Origin: JAXLRU01 sp046330935
GTDB lineage: Bacteria > Actinomycetota > Actinomycetes > Actinomycetales > Kineosporiaceae
Reading direction: 5' to 3'
Assembly (NCBI GenBank): GCA_046330935.1
Contig: JAXLRU010000010.1
Location: forward strand, 1-64,000
DNA: 64,000 nt
Within the stretch, counting starts at the first letter, position 1; each line of letters starts with the position of its first letter. A program made the translations under genes and the position numbers. The notes below the pieces were generated by a model. That model made no database searches. It was not told the origin of the DNA and worked only from the letters and a program-made list of their open reading frames with translations. Positions 8,119-15,346 of the stretch are shown in pieces.

Positions 8119-10224
8119 TCACGCGCCGGCGGCGCGCATCTGGCGCAGCTCCTTCTTCAGCTCGGAGACCTCGTCGCGCAGCCGCGCGGCCAGCTCGAAC
8201 TGGAGCTCGGCCGCGGCGGCGTGCATCTGGTCGGTGAGCTGCTGCACGAGGTCGGCGAGGTCGGCCGCGGGCAGGGAGACGAGGTCGGGCCGATCGGAGC
8301 CTGCCGGGCCCGAGCGCATGCCGGGGACGGGCGCCTTCCCGCGGCTGCGCTGACGCCCTCCGCCGCCGATGAGCGCCTCGGTGTCCTCGTCCTCCTTGGC
8401 GATGAGGTCGGTGATGTCCGCGATCTTCTTGCGCAGGGGCTGGGGGTCGATGCCGTGCTCGGTGTTGTAGGCCACCTGCTTCTCGCGCCGGCGGTTGGTC
8501 TCCCCGATCGCCTGCTCCATGGACGGGGTGACCTTGTCGGCGTACATGTGGACCTCGCCGCTGACGTTGCGCGCCGCGCGTCCGATCGTCTGGATCAAGG
8601 ACGTCGCCGAGCGGAGGAAGCCCTCCTTGTCGGCGTCGAGGATCGCCACGAGCGACACCTCGGGCAGGTCGAGTCCCTCCCGCAGGAGGTTGATGCCGAC
8701 GAGGACGTCGTACTCCCCCAAGCGCAGCTCGCGCAGCAGCTCGACCCGGCGCAGCGTGTCGACCTCGGAGTGCAGGTAGCGCACCCGCACGCCCTGGTCG
8801 AGGAGGTAGTCGGTGAGGTCCTCGGCCATCTTCTTGGTCAGCGTCGTCACCAGGACGCGCTCGTCGCGGGAGGTCCGCTCGCGGATCTCGCCGAGGAGGT
8901 CGTCGATCTGCCCCTTCGTCGGCTTCACCACGATGCGCGGGTCGATGAGGCCGGTGGGCCGGATGATCTGCTCGACCACCGCGCCGCCGCTCTTGGTCAG
9001 CTCGTAGGCGCCGGGGGTCGCCGACAGGTAGACGGTCTGCCCGATCCGCTCGAGGAACTCCTCCCATTTCAGCGGCCGGTTGTCCATGGCGCTGGGCAGC
9101 CGGAACCCGTGGTCGACGAGCGTCCGCTTGCGGGACATGTCGCCCTCGTACATGCCGCCGATCTGCGGCACCGTCACGTGCGACTCGTCGATGACGAGCA
9201 GGTAGTCGTCGGGGAAGTAGTCGAGCAGGCAGTGCGGGGCAGTCCCGGGGCCGCGGCCGTCGATGTGACGGGAGTAGTTCTCGATGCCCGAGCAGGACCC
9301 GACCTGGCGCATCATCTCGACGTCGTACTGCGTACGCATGCGCAGTCGCTGTGCCTCCAGGAGCTTTCCCTGGCGCTCCATCTCCGCGAGGCGGTCGGCG
9401 AGCTCCGCCTCGATGGCTGCGATCGCCCGCTCCATACGTTCCGGCCCGGCCACGTAGTGCGTGGCGGGGAAGACGTACATCTCCTCCTCCTCGCGCACGA
9501 TCTCGCCGGTGAGGGGGTGGAGCGTGTAGAGGCGGTCGATCTCGTCGCCGAACATCTCGATCCGCAACGCCAGCTCCTCGTACACCGGGATGATCTCCAC
9601 CGTGTCGCCGCGCACCCGGAAGGTGCCGCGCGTGAACGCGAGGTCGTTGCGGGTGTACTGCATCTCGACGAACCGGCGCAGCAGGGCGTCGCGCTCCATC
9701 GTCTGCCCCACCTTGAGGCGGGCCATCCGGTCGACGTACTCCTGCGGCGTGCCCAGGCCGTAGATGCATGACACGGACGCGACGACGATGACGTCGCGCC
9801 TGGTGAGGAGGGAGTTGGTGGCCGAGTGACGCAGCCGCTCCACCTCCTCGTTGATTGAGGAGTCCTTCTCGATGTAGGTGTCGGTCTGCGGGACGTACGC
9901 CTCGGGCTGGTAGTAGTCGTAGTAGGAGACGAAGTACTCGACGGCGTTGTTCGGCAGCAGCTCGCGGAACTCGTTCGCGAGCTGCGCGGCGAGGGTCTTG
10001 TTGGGGGCCATCACCAACGTCGGGCGCTGCACCTGCTCGATCAGCCAGGCCGTCGTCGCCGACTTGCCCGTACCGGTGGCGCCCAGGAGGACGACGTCCC
10101 GCTCGCCTCGGTTGATCCGCTCGGTGAGTTCGCGGATCGCTGCCGGCTGGTCACCGCTCGGGCGGAACTCCGACACCACCTCGAAGGGGGCGACGGTGCG
10201 CTGGAGGTCGGTCGTGGGGCGCAT
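8119..10224 (-). CDS. uvrB: UvrABC helicase-like subunit UvrB
   Basis: Damage-verification subunit of nucleotide excision repair; it takes DNA from UvrA and recruits UvrC. 701 residues. Seen in order: Walker A GATGTGKSA (about 48-56), the beta-hairpin region YYDYYQPEAYVP (about 103), DESHV Walker B-type box (about 350), helicase motif VI QTIGRAARN (about 555), and a C-terminal UVR motif (LQFELAARLRDEV, about 675) for UvrC contact. ATG 10224 lies 6 nt after TACGGT of a damage-type promoter, implying leaderless translation. coaE is 94 bp upstream on the same strand. Confidence 0.98.
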   Translation of the reverse strand: MRPTTDLQRTVAPFEVVSEFRPSGDQPAAIRELTERINRGERDVVLLGATGTGKSATTAWLIEQVQRPTLVMAPNKTLAAQLANEFRELLPNNAVEYFVSYYDYYQPEAYVPQTDTYIEKDSSINEEVERLRHSATNSLLTRRDVIVVASVSCIYGLGTPQEYVDRMARLKVGQTMERDALLRRFVEMQYTRNDLAFTRGTFRVRGDTVEIIPVYEELALRIEMFGDEIDRLYTLHPLTGEIVREEEEMYVFPATHYVAGPERMERAIAAIEAELADRLAEMERQGKLLEAQRLRMRTQYDVEMMRQVGSCSGIENYSRHIDGRGPGTAPHCLLDYFPDDYLLVIDESHVTVPQIGGMYEGDMSRKRTLVDHGFRLPSAMDNRPLKWEEFLERIGQTVYLSATPGAYELTKSGGAVVEQIIRPTGLIDPRIVVKPTKGQIDDLLGEIRERTSRDERVLVTTLTKKMAEDLTDYLLDQGVRVRYLHSEVDTLRRVELLRELRLGEYDVLVGINLLREGLDLPEVSLVAILDADKEGFLRSATSLIQTIGRAARNVSGEVHMYADKVTPSMEQAIGETNRRREKQVAYNTEHGIDPQPLRKKIADITDLIAKEDEDTEALIGGGGRQRSRGKAPVPGMRSGPAGSDRPDLVSLPAADLADLVQQLTDQMHAAAAELQFELAARLRDEVSELKKELRQMRAAGA

Positions 10225-10230
10225 GGACCC

Positions 10231-10253
10231 ACCGTAGGCGCTGCCCCCGACAG
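10231..10253 (-). promoter_or_regulatory. PafBC/RecA-NDp-like promoter of uvrB
   Basis: Minus strand: CTGTCGGGG, 8-nt spacer GCAGCGCC, then TACGGT, then 6 nt to the uvrB ATG. It matches 7 of 9 positions of TTGTCRGTG with exact N8-TANNNT geometry. The short distance to the start predicts that transcription begins at or next to the ATG. Confidence 0.65.
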
Positions 10254-10318
10254 TCGCGCGGGAGCCCGCTCGCGGGCAGGCGCCGGCACGCCCGTCGCGG
10301 AGGGCCGCAACGCCTGGA

Positions 10319-11533
10319 TCAGCCTGCCGGACTCCACGAGGTGGCCCGCGCCCAGTCGGCTGCGCGGGCGCAGGCGTCGGCGAACCACGGCTCCTTGGCC
10401 GAGGTGTAGTCCTCGCGCAGAGGGTGAGCGGCGGCGACCTCGCGCTTCAGGCGCGCGTACTCGGCTCGCGCCTGCGGCTGCGCGCGGAGCCAGTCGCGCA
10501 GGAGGAGCGCGGTGGTCCACCCCGGGGAGCCCTCGACGCGCACGTGCAGGTGCGCAGGACGGCCCGGGTCGGCGGTCAGGTGCATCCGCTTGGCCCACGG
10601 CAGATCGACCCCTGCCGCTCCCGCGCCGCGCATCAGCGCCGTGATGGCGGGTTGCGGCGTGTCCTCCCGCAACCCCGTGCCCGGGAACCCCGCGGCGTCC
10701 AAGGCGCTGCCCCAGGCGTTCGCCTGGTCGAGGGAGGGCGCGGTCAGCTGCAGGTCGATGACGTCCTTGGCGTCCAGGCCCGGCACGGCGGTGGAGCCGA
10801 TGTGGTCCACCCTCGCTCCTCCGACGGCGCGGGCGATCCGGGCGGCCAGGCGTGCGCCGGCGGCCTCCCAGCCCGCCTGCGCCGGGACGAGCTCGACGTG
10901 CTCCGGGCGCGCCGCGGGGCGACCTGCCCGGACGTTGGCGGCGAACGGGGCCAGGCGCTGCCGCCACAGGGACGTCACGGCGCCACGCAGCTCCGCCTCG
11001 CCGGCGGCGTTGTCCAGGACGGCGTCGGCGACGGCGCGTCGCGTCGCGTCGTCCGCCTGCGCGGCCATGCGGGCGCGGGCGTCCGCCGGGTCCATCCCCC
11101 GCGACTCGGCCAGCCTGCGCAACCGCACCTCGGGGGGTGCCTCCACCACGAGGACGAGGTGGTAGGTCGCGGCCAGGCCGGTCTCGGCCAGCAGGGGCAC
11201 ATCGTTGACGACCACGCTCCCGGCGGGCGCGGAGGCGAAGGCGCGTTCGGTCAGGGCCCGCACGCGGGGGTGGACGATGCCGTTGAGGACGGCGCGGGCA
11301 GCGTCGTCGCCGAACACGCGGCGGGCGAGCGCGGCGCGGTCGAGATCGCCGTCGCTCGTGAGGACGTCGGGCCCGAACGCTGCCGCCACCTCGCCGAGCC
11401 CCTCGCCGCCCTGCACGAGGACCTCCCGCGACAGCGCGTCGGCGTCGACGAGCCGGGCGCCCGCCTGCACGAGCAGCCGCGCCACCGTCGACTTGCCCGA
11501 TCCGATCCCGCCGGTCAGCCCCACTCGCAGCAC
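10319..11533 (-). CDS. coaE: Dephospho-CoA kinase fused to a GrpB/UPF0157 domain
   Basis: Last step of coenzyme A synthesis: ATP-dependent 3'-phosphorylation of dephospho-CoA. The first ~200 of 404 residues are CoaE: P-loop GLTGGIGSGKST at about residue 5, DADALSREV, and a lid region (LAESRGMDPADARARM). From about residue 225 the chain continues into a GrpB domain, a nucleotidyltransferase-like fold with HIGSTAVPGLDAKDVIDLQL. The same two-domain architecture is known from mycobacterial CoaE, where the C-terminal domain is thought to help folding or stability. GTG 11533 has GAGGA 7 nt upstream. It starts 20 bp after the rpsA terminator, so its promoter is unclear. Confidence 0.93.
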   Translation of the reverse strand: MLRVGLTGGIGSGKSTVARLLVQAGARLVDADALSREVLVQGGEGLGEVAAAFGPDVLTSDGDLDRAALARRVFGDDAARAVLNGIVHPRVRALTERAFASAPAGSVVVNDVPLLAETGLAATYHLVLVVEAPPEVRLRRLAESRGMDPADARARMAAQADDATRRAVADAVLDNAAGEAELRGAVTSLWRQRLAPFAANVRAGRPAARPEHVELVPAQAGWEAAGARLAARIARAVGGARVDHIGSTAVPGLDAKDVIDLQLTAPSLDQANAWGSALDAAGFPGTGLREDTPQPAITALMRGAGAAGVDLPWAKRMHLTADPGRPAHLHVRVEGSPGWTTALLLRDWLRAQPQARAEYARLKREVAAAHPLREDYTSAKEPWFADACARAADWARATSWSPAG

Positions 11534-11553
11534 GTGCCCATCCTCGCAAACGG

Positions 11554-11592
11554 GCCGAGGGGGCCCCGACGCGATGTCGGGGCCCCCTCGGC
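11554..11592 (-). terminator. rpsA terminator hairpin
   Basis: Perfect 17-bp inverted repeat (arms 11554-11570 and 11576-11592, loop GCGAT) between the rpsA stop and the coaE start. No T tract. Confidence 0.85.
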
Positions 11593-11660
11593 GAGGGTGC
11601 AACGGTTCGGGAGTGCTCCTGCCGGAGGGCCGGTGAACTTCTCCCGCGGGACCGGTCCGG

Positions 11661-13142
11661 TCAGAACCCGCCGGTCAGCTTCTCGCGCAGAGCGGCCAGC
11701 GCCTCGTCGGAGGCGAGGGTGCCCTCGGCCGGAGCGGCAGGCGTGGAGGAGTAGGTCGTCGGGGCGGCCTCGCCCTCGGCGCCGCGGGCCTCCGCGTCGG
11801 CCTTCTTCGCCTCGGTGATCTGCTTCTGGTGGGCCTCCCAGCGCGAGTGGGCCTCGGCGTACTGCCGCTCCCACTCCTCACGCTGCTTCTCGAACCCGGC
11901 CAGCCAGTCGTTGGTCTCGGGGTCGAAGCCCTCGGGGTACTTGTAGTTGCCGGCCTCGTCGTACTCGGCGGCCATGCCGTACAGCGACGGGTCGAACTCG
12001 TCGGCGGTCGCGCCCGCGGCCTCGTTGGCCTGCTTCAGCGACAGCGAGATGCGGCGACGCTCGAGGTCGATGTCGATGACCTTGACGAAGATCTCGTCGT
12101 TGACCTGGACGACCTGCTCGGGGATCTCCACGTGGCGCTCGGCCAGCTCGGAGATGTGGACCAGGCCCTCGATGCCCTCGTCGACGCGCACGAACGCACC
12201 GAACGGAACCAGCTTCGTGACCTTGCCCGGCACGACCTGGCCGATCGCGTGGGTCCGGGCGAACTGCTGCCACGGGTCCTCCTGCGTCGCCTTCAGCGAC
12301 AGGGAGACACGCTCGCGGTCCATGTCGACGTCGAGGACCTCGACGGTGACCTCCTGGCCGACCTCGACGACCTCACCCGGGTGGTCGATGTGCTTCCAGG
12401 ACAGCTCGGAGACGTGGACCAGACCGTCGACGCCGCCCAGGTCGACGAACGCACCGAAGTTGACGATCGAGGAGACGACACCGGAGCGGACCTGGCCCTT
12501 CTGCAGGGTCTGCAGGAAGGTCTGGCGCACCTCGGACTGCGTCTGCTCCAGCCACGCGCGGCGGGACAGGACGACGTTGTTGCGGTTCTTGTCCAGCTCG
12601 ATGATCTTGGCCTCGATCTGCTTGCCCACGTAGGGCTGCAGGTCGCGCACGCGACGCATCTCCACCAGCGACGCGGGAAGGAAGCCGCGCAGGCCGATGT
12701 CCAGGATCAGACCACCCTTGACGACCTCGATCACCGTGCCGGTGACGATGCCGTCCTCCTCCTTGATCTTCTCGATCGTGCCCCAGGCGCGCTCGTACTG
12801 CGCGCGCTTCTTGGACAGGATGAGACGGCCTTCCTTGTCCTCCTTCTGGAGGACGAGGGCCTCGATCTCGTCGCCGACCGCGACGACCTCACCAGGGTCG
12901 ACGTCGTGCTTGATCGACAGCTCGCGGGAGGGGATCACGCCCTCGGTCTTGTAGCCGATGTCCAGCAGGACCTCGTCACGGTCGACCTTGACGATGGTTC
13001 CGGAGACGATGTCGCCGTCGTTGAAGTACTTGATCGTCTCGTCGATCGCGGCGAGGAAGTCCTCGGCCGAGCCGATGTCGTTGACGGCGACCTGCGGCGT
13101 GGTCGAGGGGGCGCTGACCTGCTCGGTCATGCTGGTGGTCAT
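11661..13142 (-). CDS. rpsA: 30S ribosomal protein S1
   Basis: mRNA-binding ribosomal protein. 493 residues with four S1 OB-fold repeats, starting roughly at residues 44 (GDIVSGTIVKVDRDEV), 127 (DGIVTGTVIEVVKGG), 213 (GQVRSGVVSSIVNFGAFVD) and 300 (GQVVPGKVTKLVPFGAFVR), then a charged, disordered C-terminal tail rich in Ala and Glu. Four repeats and the tail are typical of actinobacterial S1 rather than the six-repeat E. coli form. ATG 13142 (MTTSMTEQ) has GGAG 10 nt upstream; ATG 13130 is an alternative. It has its own strong promoter and a long leader of about 170 nt. Confidence 0.97.
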   Translation of the reverse strand: MTTSMTEQVSAPSTTPQVAVNDIGSAEDFLAAIDETIKYFNDGDIVSGTIVKVDRDEVLLDIGYKTEGVIPSRELSIKHDVDPGEVVAVGDEIEALVLQKEDKEGRLILSKKRAQYERAWGTIEKIKEEDGIVTGTVIEVVKGGLILDIGLRGFLPASLVEMRRVRDLQPYVGKQIEAKIIELDKNRNNVVLSRRAWLEQTQSEVRQTFLQTLQKGQVRSGVVSSIVNFGAFVDLGGVDGLVHVSELSWKHIDHPGEVVEVGQEVTVEVLDVDMDRERVSLSLKATQEDPWQQFARTHAIGQVVPGKVTKLVPFGAFVRVDEGIEGLVHISELAERHVEIPEQVVQVNDEIFVKVIDIDLERRRISLSLKQANEAAGATADEFDPSLYGMAAEYDEAGNYKYPEGFDPETNDWLAGFEKQREEWERQYAEAHSRWEAHQKQITEAKKADAEARGAEGEAAPTTYSSTPAAPAEGTLASDEALAALREKLTGGF

Positions 13143-13316
13143 GAAAAGGGGACTCCGATGCGGACAGGGGTCGTGGTGCGGACAGGTGATGGTCGAGTGC
13201 GCGTGGTGCCGGCGCACGCTGCCCGCGGTGAAGCACCCCAAGATCGGTGACGACCTGTCGGCCGCCCATCGGAACCAGGACACGCTGTCTCCGCGCACGC
13301 TCGTGCGCCCGCGGAT

Positions 13317-13346
13317 ACCCTAGCCGCCCGGCGAAGGAGTGGTCAA
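13317..13346 (-). promoter_or_regulatory. rpsA promoter
   Basis: Minus strand TTGACC (13346-13341), 18-nt spacer, TAGGGT (13322-13317): a near-consensus housekeeping sigma promoter. Predicted start near 13310 leaves a leader of about 170 nt before the rpsA ATG. A short hairpin (GCGCAC/GTGCGC, near 13293-13308) would form at the 5' end of that leader. Confidence 0.7.
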
Positions 13347-13383
13347 AGCAGGCAGCGGTCGCCGGCCAGGCAGACTGACCTGC

Positions 13384-14241
13384 GTGAGCACCCCGCCGTC
13401 CGGCCCGCGCCCCTCCCCCGCCCCGAGCGTCGGGGCTCGGCCGCCTCAGGCGGCCTCGGCCGGGTACGCCCCCGCAGGCGCCGACGCGTCGGTGGCGGGC
13501 AATCGCTCCTGGTGGGACGCGAACGCGGCCGAGTACCTCGCCGAGCACGGGGACTTCCTCGGCGACGCGTCGGCCCGCTTCGTCTGGGGCCCCGAGGGAC
13601 TGCAGGAGGACGACGCGCACCTGCTGGGCGACGTGGCGGGACGCCGGGTGCTGGAGGTGGGTGCCGGGGCGGCGCAGTGCACGCGGTGGTTGCGCGAGCG
13701 TGGCGTCGAGGCGCTGGCCTGCGACCTCTCGGCCGGGATGCTACGCGGTGCCGGCGGCGCCGGCACCGTGCTGCAGTGCGACGCCCGCAGCCTCCCCCTG
13801 GCCGACGCCTGCGTGGACGTCGTCTTCTCCGCCTACGGCGTGCTCCCGTTCGTCGCCGACCCCGAGCTCGTGCACCGCGAGGTCGCCCGGGTGCTGCGGC
13901 CCGGCGGGCGGTGGGTGTTCTCCGTGACGCACCCGCTGCGGTGGGCCTTCCCGGACGACCCGGGGCCGGCCGGGCTGACGGCCACCCGCTCCTACTTCGA
14001 CCGCACGCCCTACGCCGAGTTCGCTGCCGACGGCCGTGTCCTCTACGCCGAGCACCACCGCACCCTCGGCGACCGCGTCCGGGAGGTGACCGCAGCGGGG
14101 TTCCGGCTCCTCGACGTCGTCGAGCCGGAATGGCCGCAGGGGCACGAGCGGGTGTGGGGCGGCTGGAGCCCGCTGCGGGGGCGGCTCCTGCCCGGCACCG
14201 CCGTCTTCGTCTGCGAGCGCGACGGGAGCGCCGGCGCCTGA
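13384..14241 (+). CDS. Class I SAM-dependent methyltransferase
   Basis: 285-residue methyltransferase of the ubiquinone-biosynthesis-like (Methyltransf_11) type. SAM-binding motif I VLEVGAGAAQCTRWL lies at about residue 90, an acidic ACDLSAGML about 20 residues later, and the motif IV-V region (VDVVFSAYGVLPFV, HREVARVLRPGG) follows. The first ~40 residues are a low-complexity Pro/Ala stretch that may be untranslated or disordered. Substrate unknown. GTG 13384 follows CAGACT by 7 nt (leaderless); ATG 13339 would add 15 residues. Methyltransferases occupy this slot between polA and rpsA in other actinomycetes, so it is probably core. Confidence 0.85.
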   Translation: MSTPPSGPRPSPAPSVGARPPQAASAGYAPAGADASVAGNRSWWDANAAEYLAEHGDFLGDASARFVWGPEGLQEDDAHLLGDVAGRRVLEVGAGAAQCTRWLRERGVEALACDLSAGMLRGAGGAGTVLQCDARSLPLADACVDVVFSAYGVLPFVADPELVHREVARVLRPGGRWVFSVTHPLRWAFPDDPGPAGLTATRSYFDRTPYAEFAADGRVLYAEHHRTLGDRVREVTAAGFRLLDVVEPEWPQGHERVWGGWSPLRGRLLPGTAVFVCERDGSAGA

Positions 14242-14257
14242 GCTCGCGCGAGCGCGG

Positions 14258-15346
14258 TCAGAACAGGGCGAGCTGGTCCTCGTCGACCTCGACCGCGCGG
14301 GTGCGTGAACGTCGCGCCGGCGCGGGCACCGTCACCGCGGGGGCGAGGGCCGCTCGCCCGAGGGTCGCGTCCGTCGCCGCGCGCAGGTCGACGCCGGCGC
14401 TCGGCCATGACGGTTCGCTCTCGCCCACCAGCGCCCACAGGCAGGGCCCGAGCCGGATCCCGCAGTCGGCGAGGGCTCCCACCAGCCGCGTACGCAGCAG
14501 GGGCAGCCGGAGGTCGTCCACGGGTGGGACGGCGAGGTCCTCGCGCATGGCCATCAGCCGGAGGTTGCGCTCCAGCACCGTCACAGCCTCGGGATCGGCG
14601 AGGCGCTCGGCGACCCGCGCTCCGACGAGCGCCTCGACGTGCGCGGGCCGGTCTGCGGCGGCCTGGAGCACGTCGTGCGCCGATCCGAACTCGCCGAGCA
14701 GCAGCGCCGCGCGCTTGGGGCCGACGCCGTGCACCCCGGGCAGGTTGTCCGAGGGGTCGCCCCGCAGGGCCGCCAGGTCGCGGTAGCGGCCGGGGTCGAC
14801 GCCGTAGCGGCGGCGCAGCTCGCCGGGCGTGTACAGCCGCGCCCCGTTGACCCCGCCATCCATCAGCCGCAGCACCGAGACGTCCTCGGCGAGCAGGGCG
14901 AAGGAGTCGCGGTCGCTGGTCAGCAGCGTCGTGGCCCACCCGGCCGCGCGGGCGGCGAGAGCGGCCGAGGCCAGGACGTCGTCGGCCTCGTAGCCGTGGT
15001 GCGACACGACGGGGACGCCGCCGGAGGCGAGCAGCTGCGGGGCCCGCTCGAGCTGCTCGTCGAGGTCGGGGTGGCGCGGTGGGCGCTGCGCCTTGTAATC
15101 CGGCCACCACTGCGATCGGACCCGCCCGGTGCGCGAGTCGAAACCCACCACGACGGCGTCCGGGCGCAGCCGCGCAGCCGCGGCGGCCAGGCTGACCACC
15201 AGCCCGCGCAGCGCCCACAACCCCCGGCCCTCGTCGTCCCGGTCGGAGCCGCCGCTGTGGTAGGCCCGGTGCAGCAGGCTGTCGCCGTCGACGGCGAGCA
15301 GGACCGGCCTTCCGGGCGCCCCGGTCAGTGGCCCGCCTCGTGCCAC
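14258..15346 (-). CDS. Stand-alone 5'-3' exonuclease (PolA N-domain paralogue) with C-terminal clamp motif
   Basis: 362-residue FEN-type nuclease related to the N-terminal domain of DNA polymerase I. Metal-binding acidic motifs are present: AVDGDSLLHRAYH, HHGYEADDVLASAA, TSDRDSFALL, and the helix-hairpin-helix LRGDPSDNLPGVHGVG. It would remove 5' flaps or RNA primers. The last five residues are QLALF (14261-14275), matching the bacterial beta-clamp-binding consensus. It begins 22 nt inside the polA 3' end, so the two are translationally coupled in one operon. GTG 15346 gives a short Gly/Pro leader before the conserved core; a slightly later start is possible. Confidence 0.9.
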   Translation of the reverse strand: MARGGPLTGAPGRPVLLAVDGDSLLHRAYHSGGSDRDDEGRGLWALRGLVVSLAAAAARLRPDAVVVGFDSRTGRVRSQWWPDYKAQRPPRHPDLDEQLERAPQLLASGGVPVVSHHGYEADDVLASAALAARAAGWATTLLTSDRDSFALLAEDVSVLRLMDGGVNGARLYTPGELRRRYGVDPGRYRDLAALRGDPSDNLPGVHGVGPKRAALLLGEFGSAHDVLQAAADRPAHVEALVGARVAERLADPEAVTVLERNLRLMAMREDLAVPPVDDLRLPLLRTRLVGALADCGIRLGPCLWALVGESEPSWPSAGVDLRAATDATLGRAALAPAVTVPAPARRSRTRAVEVDEDQLALF

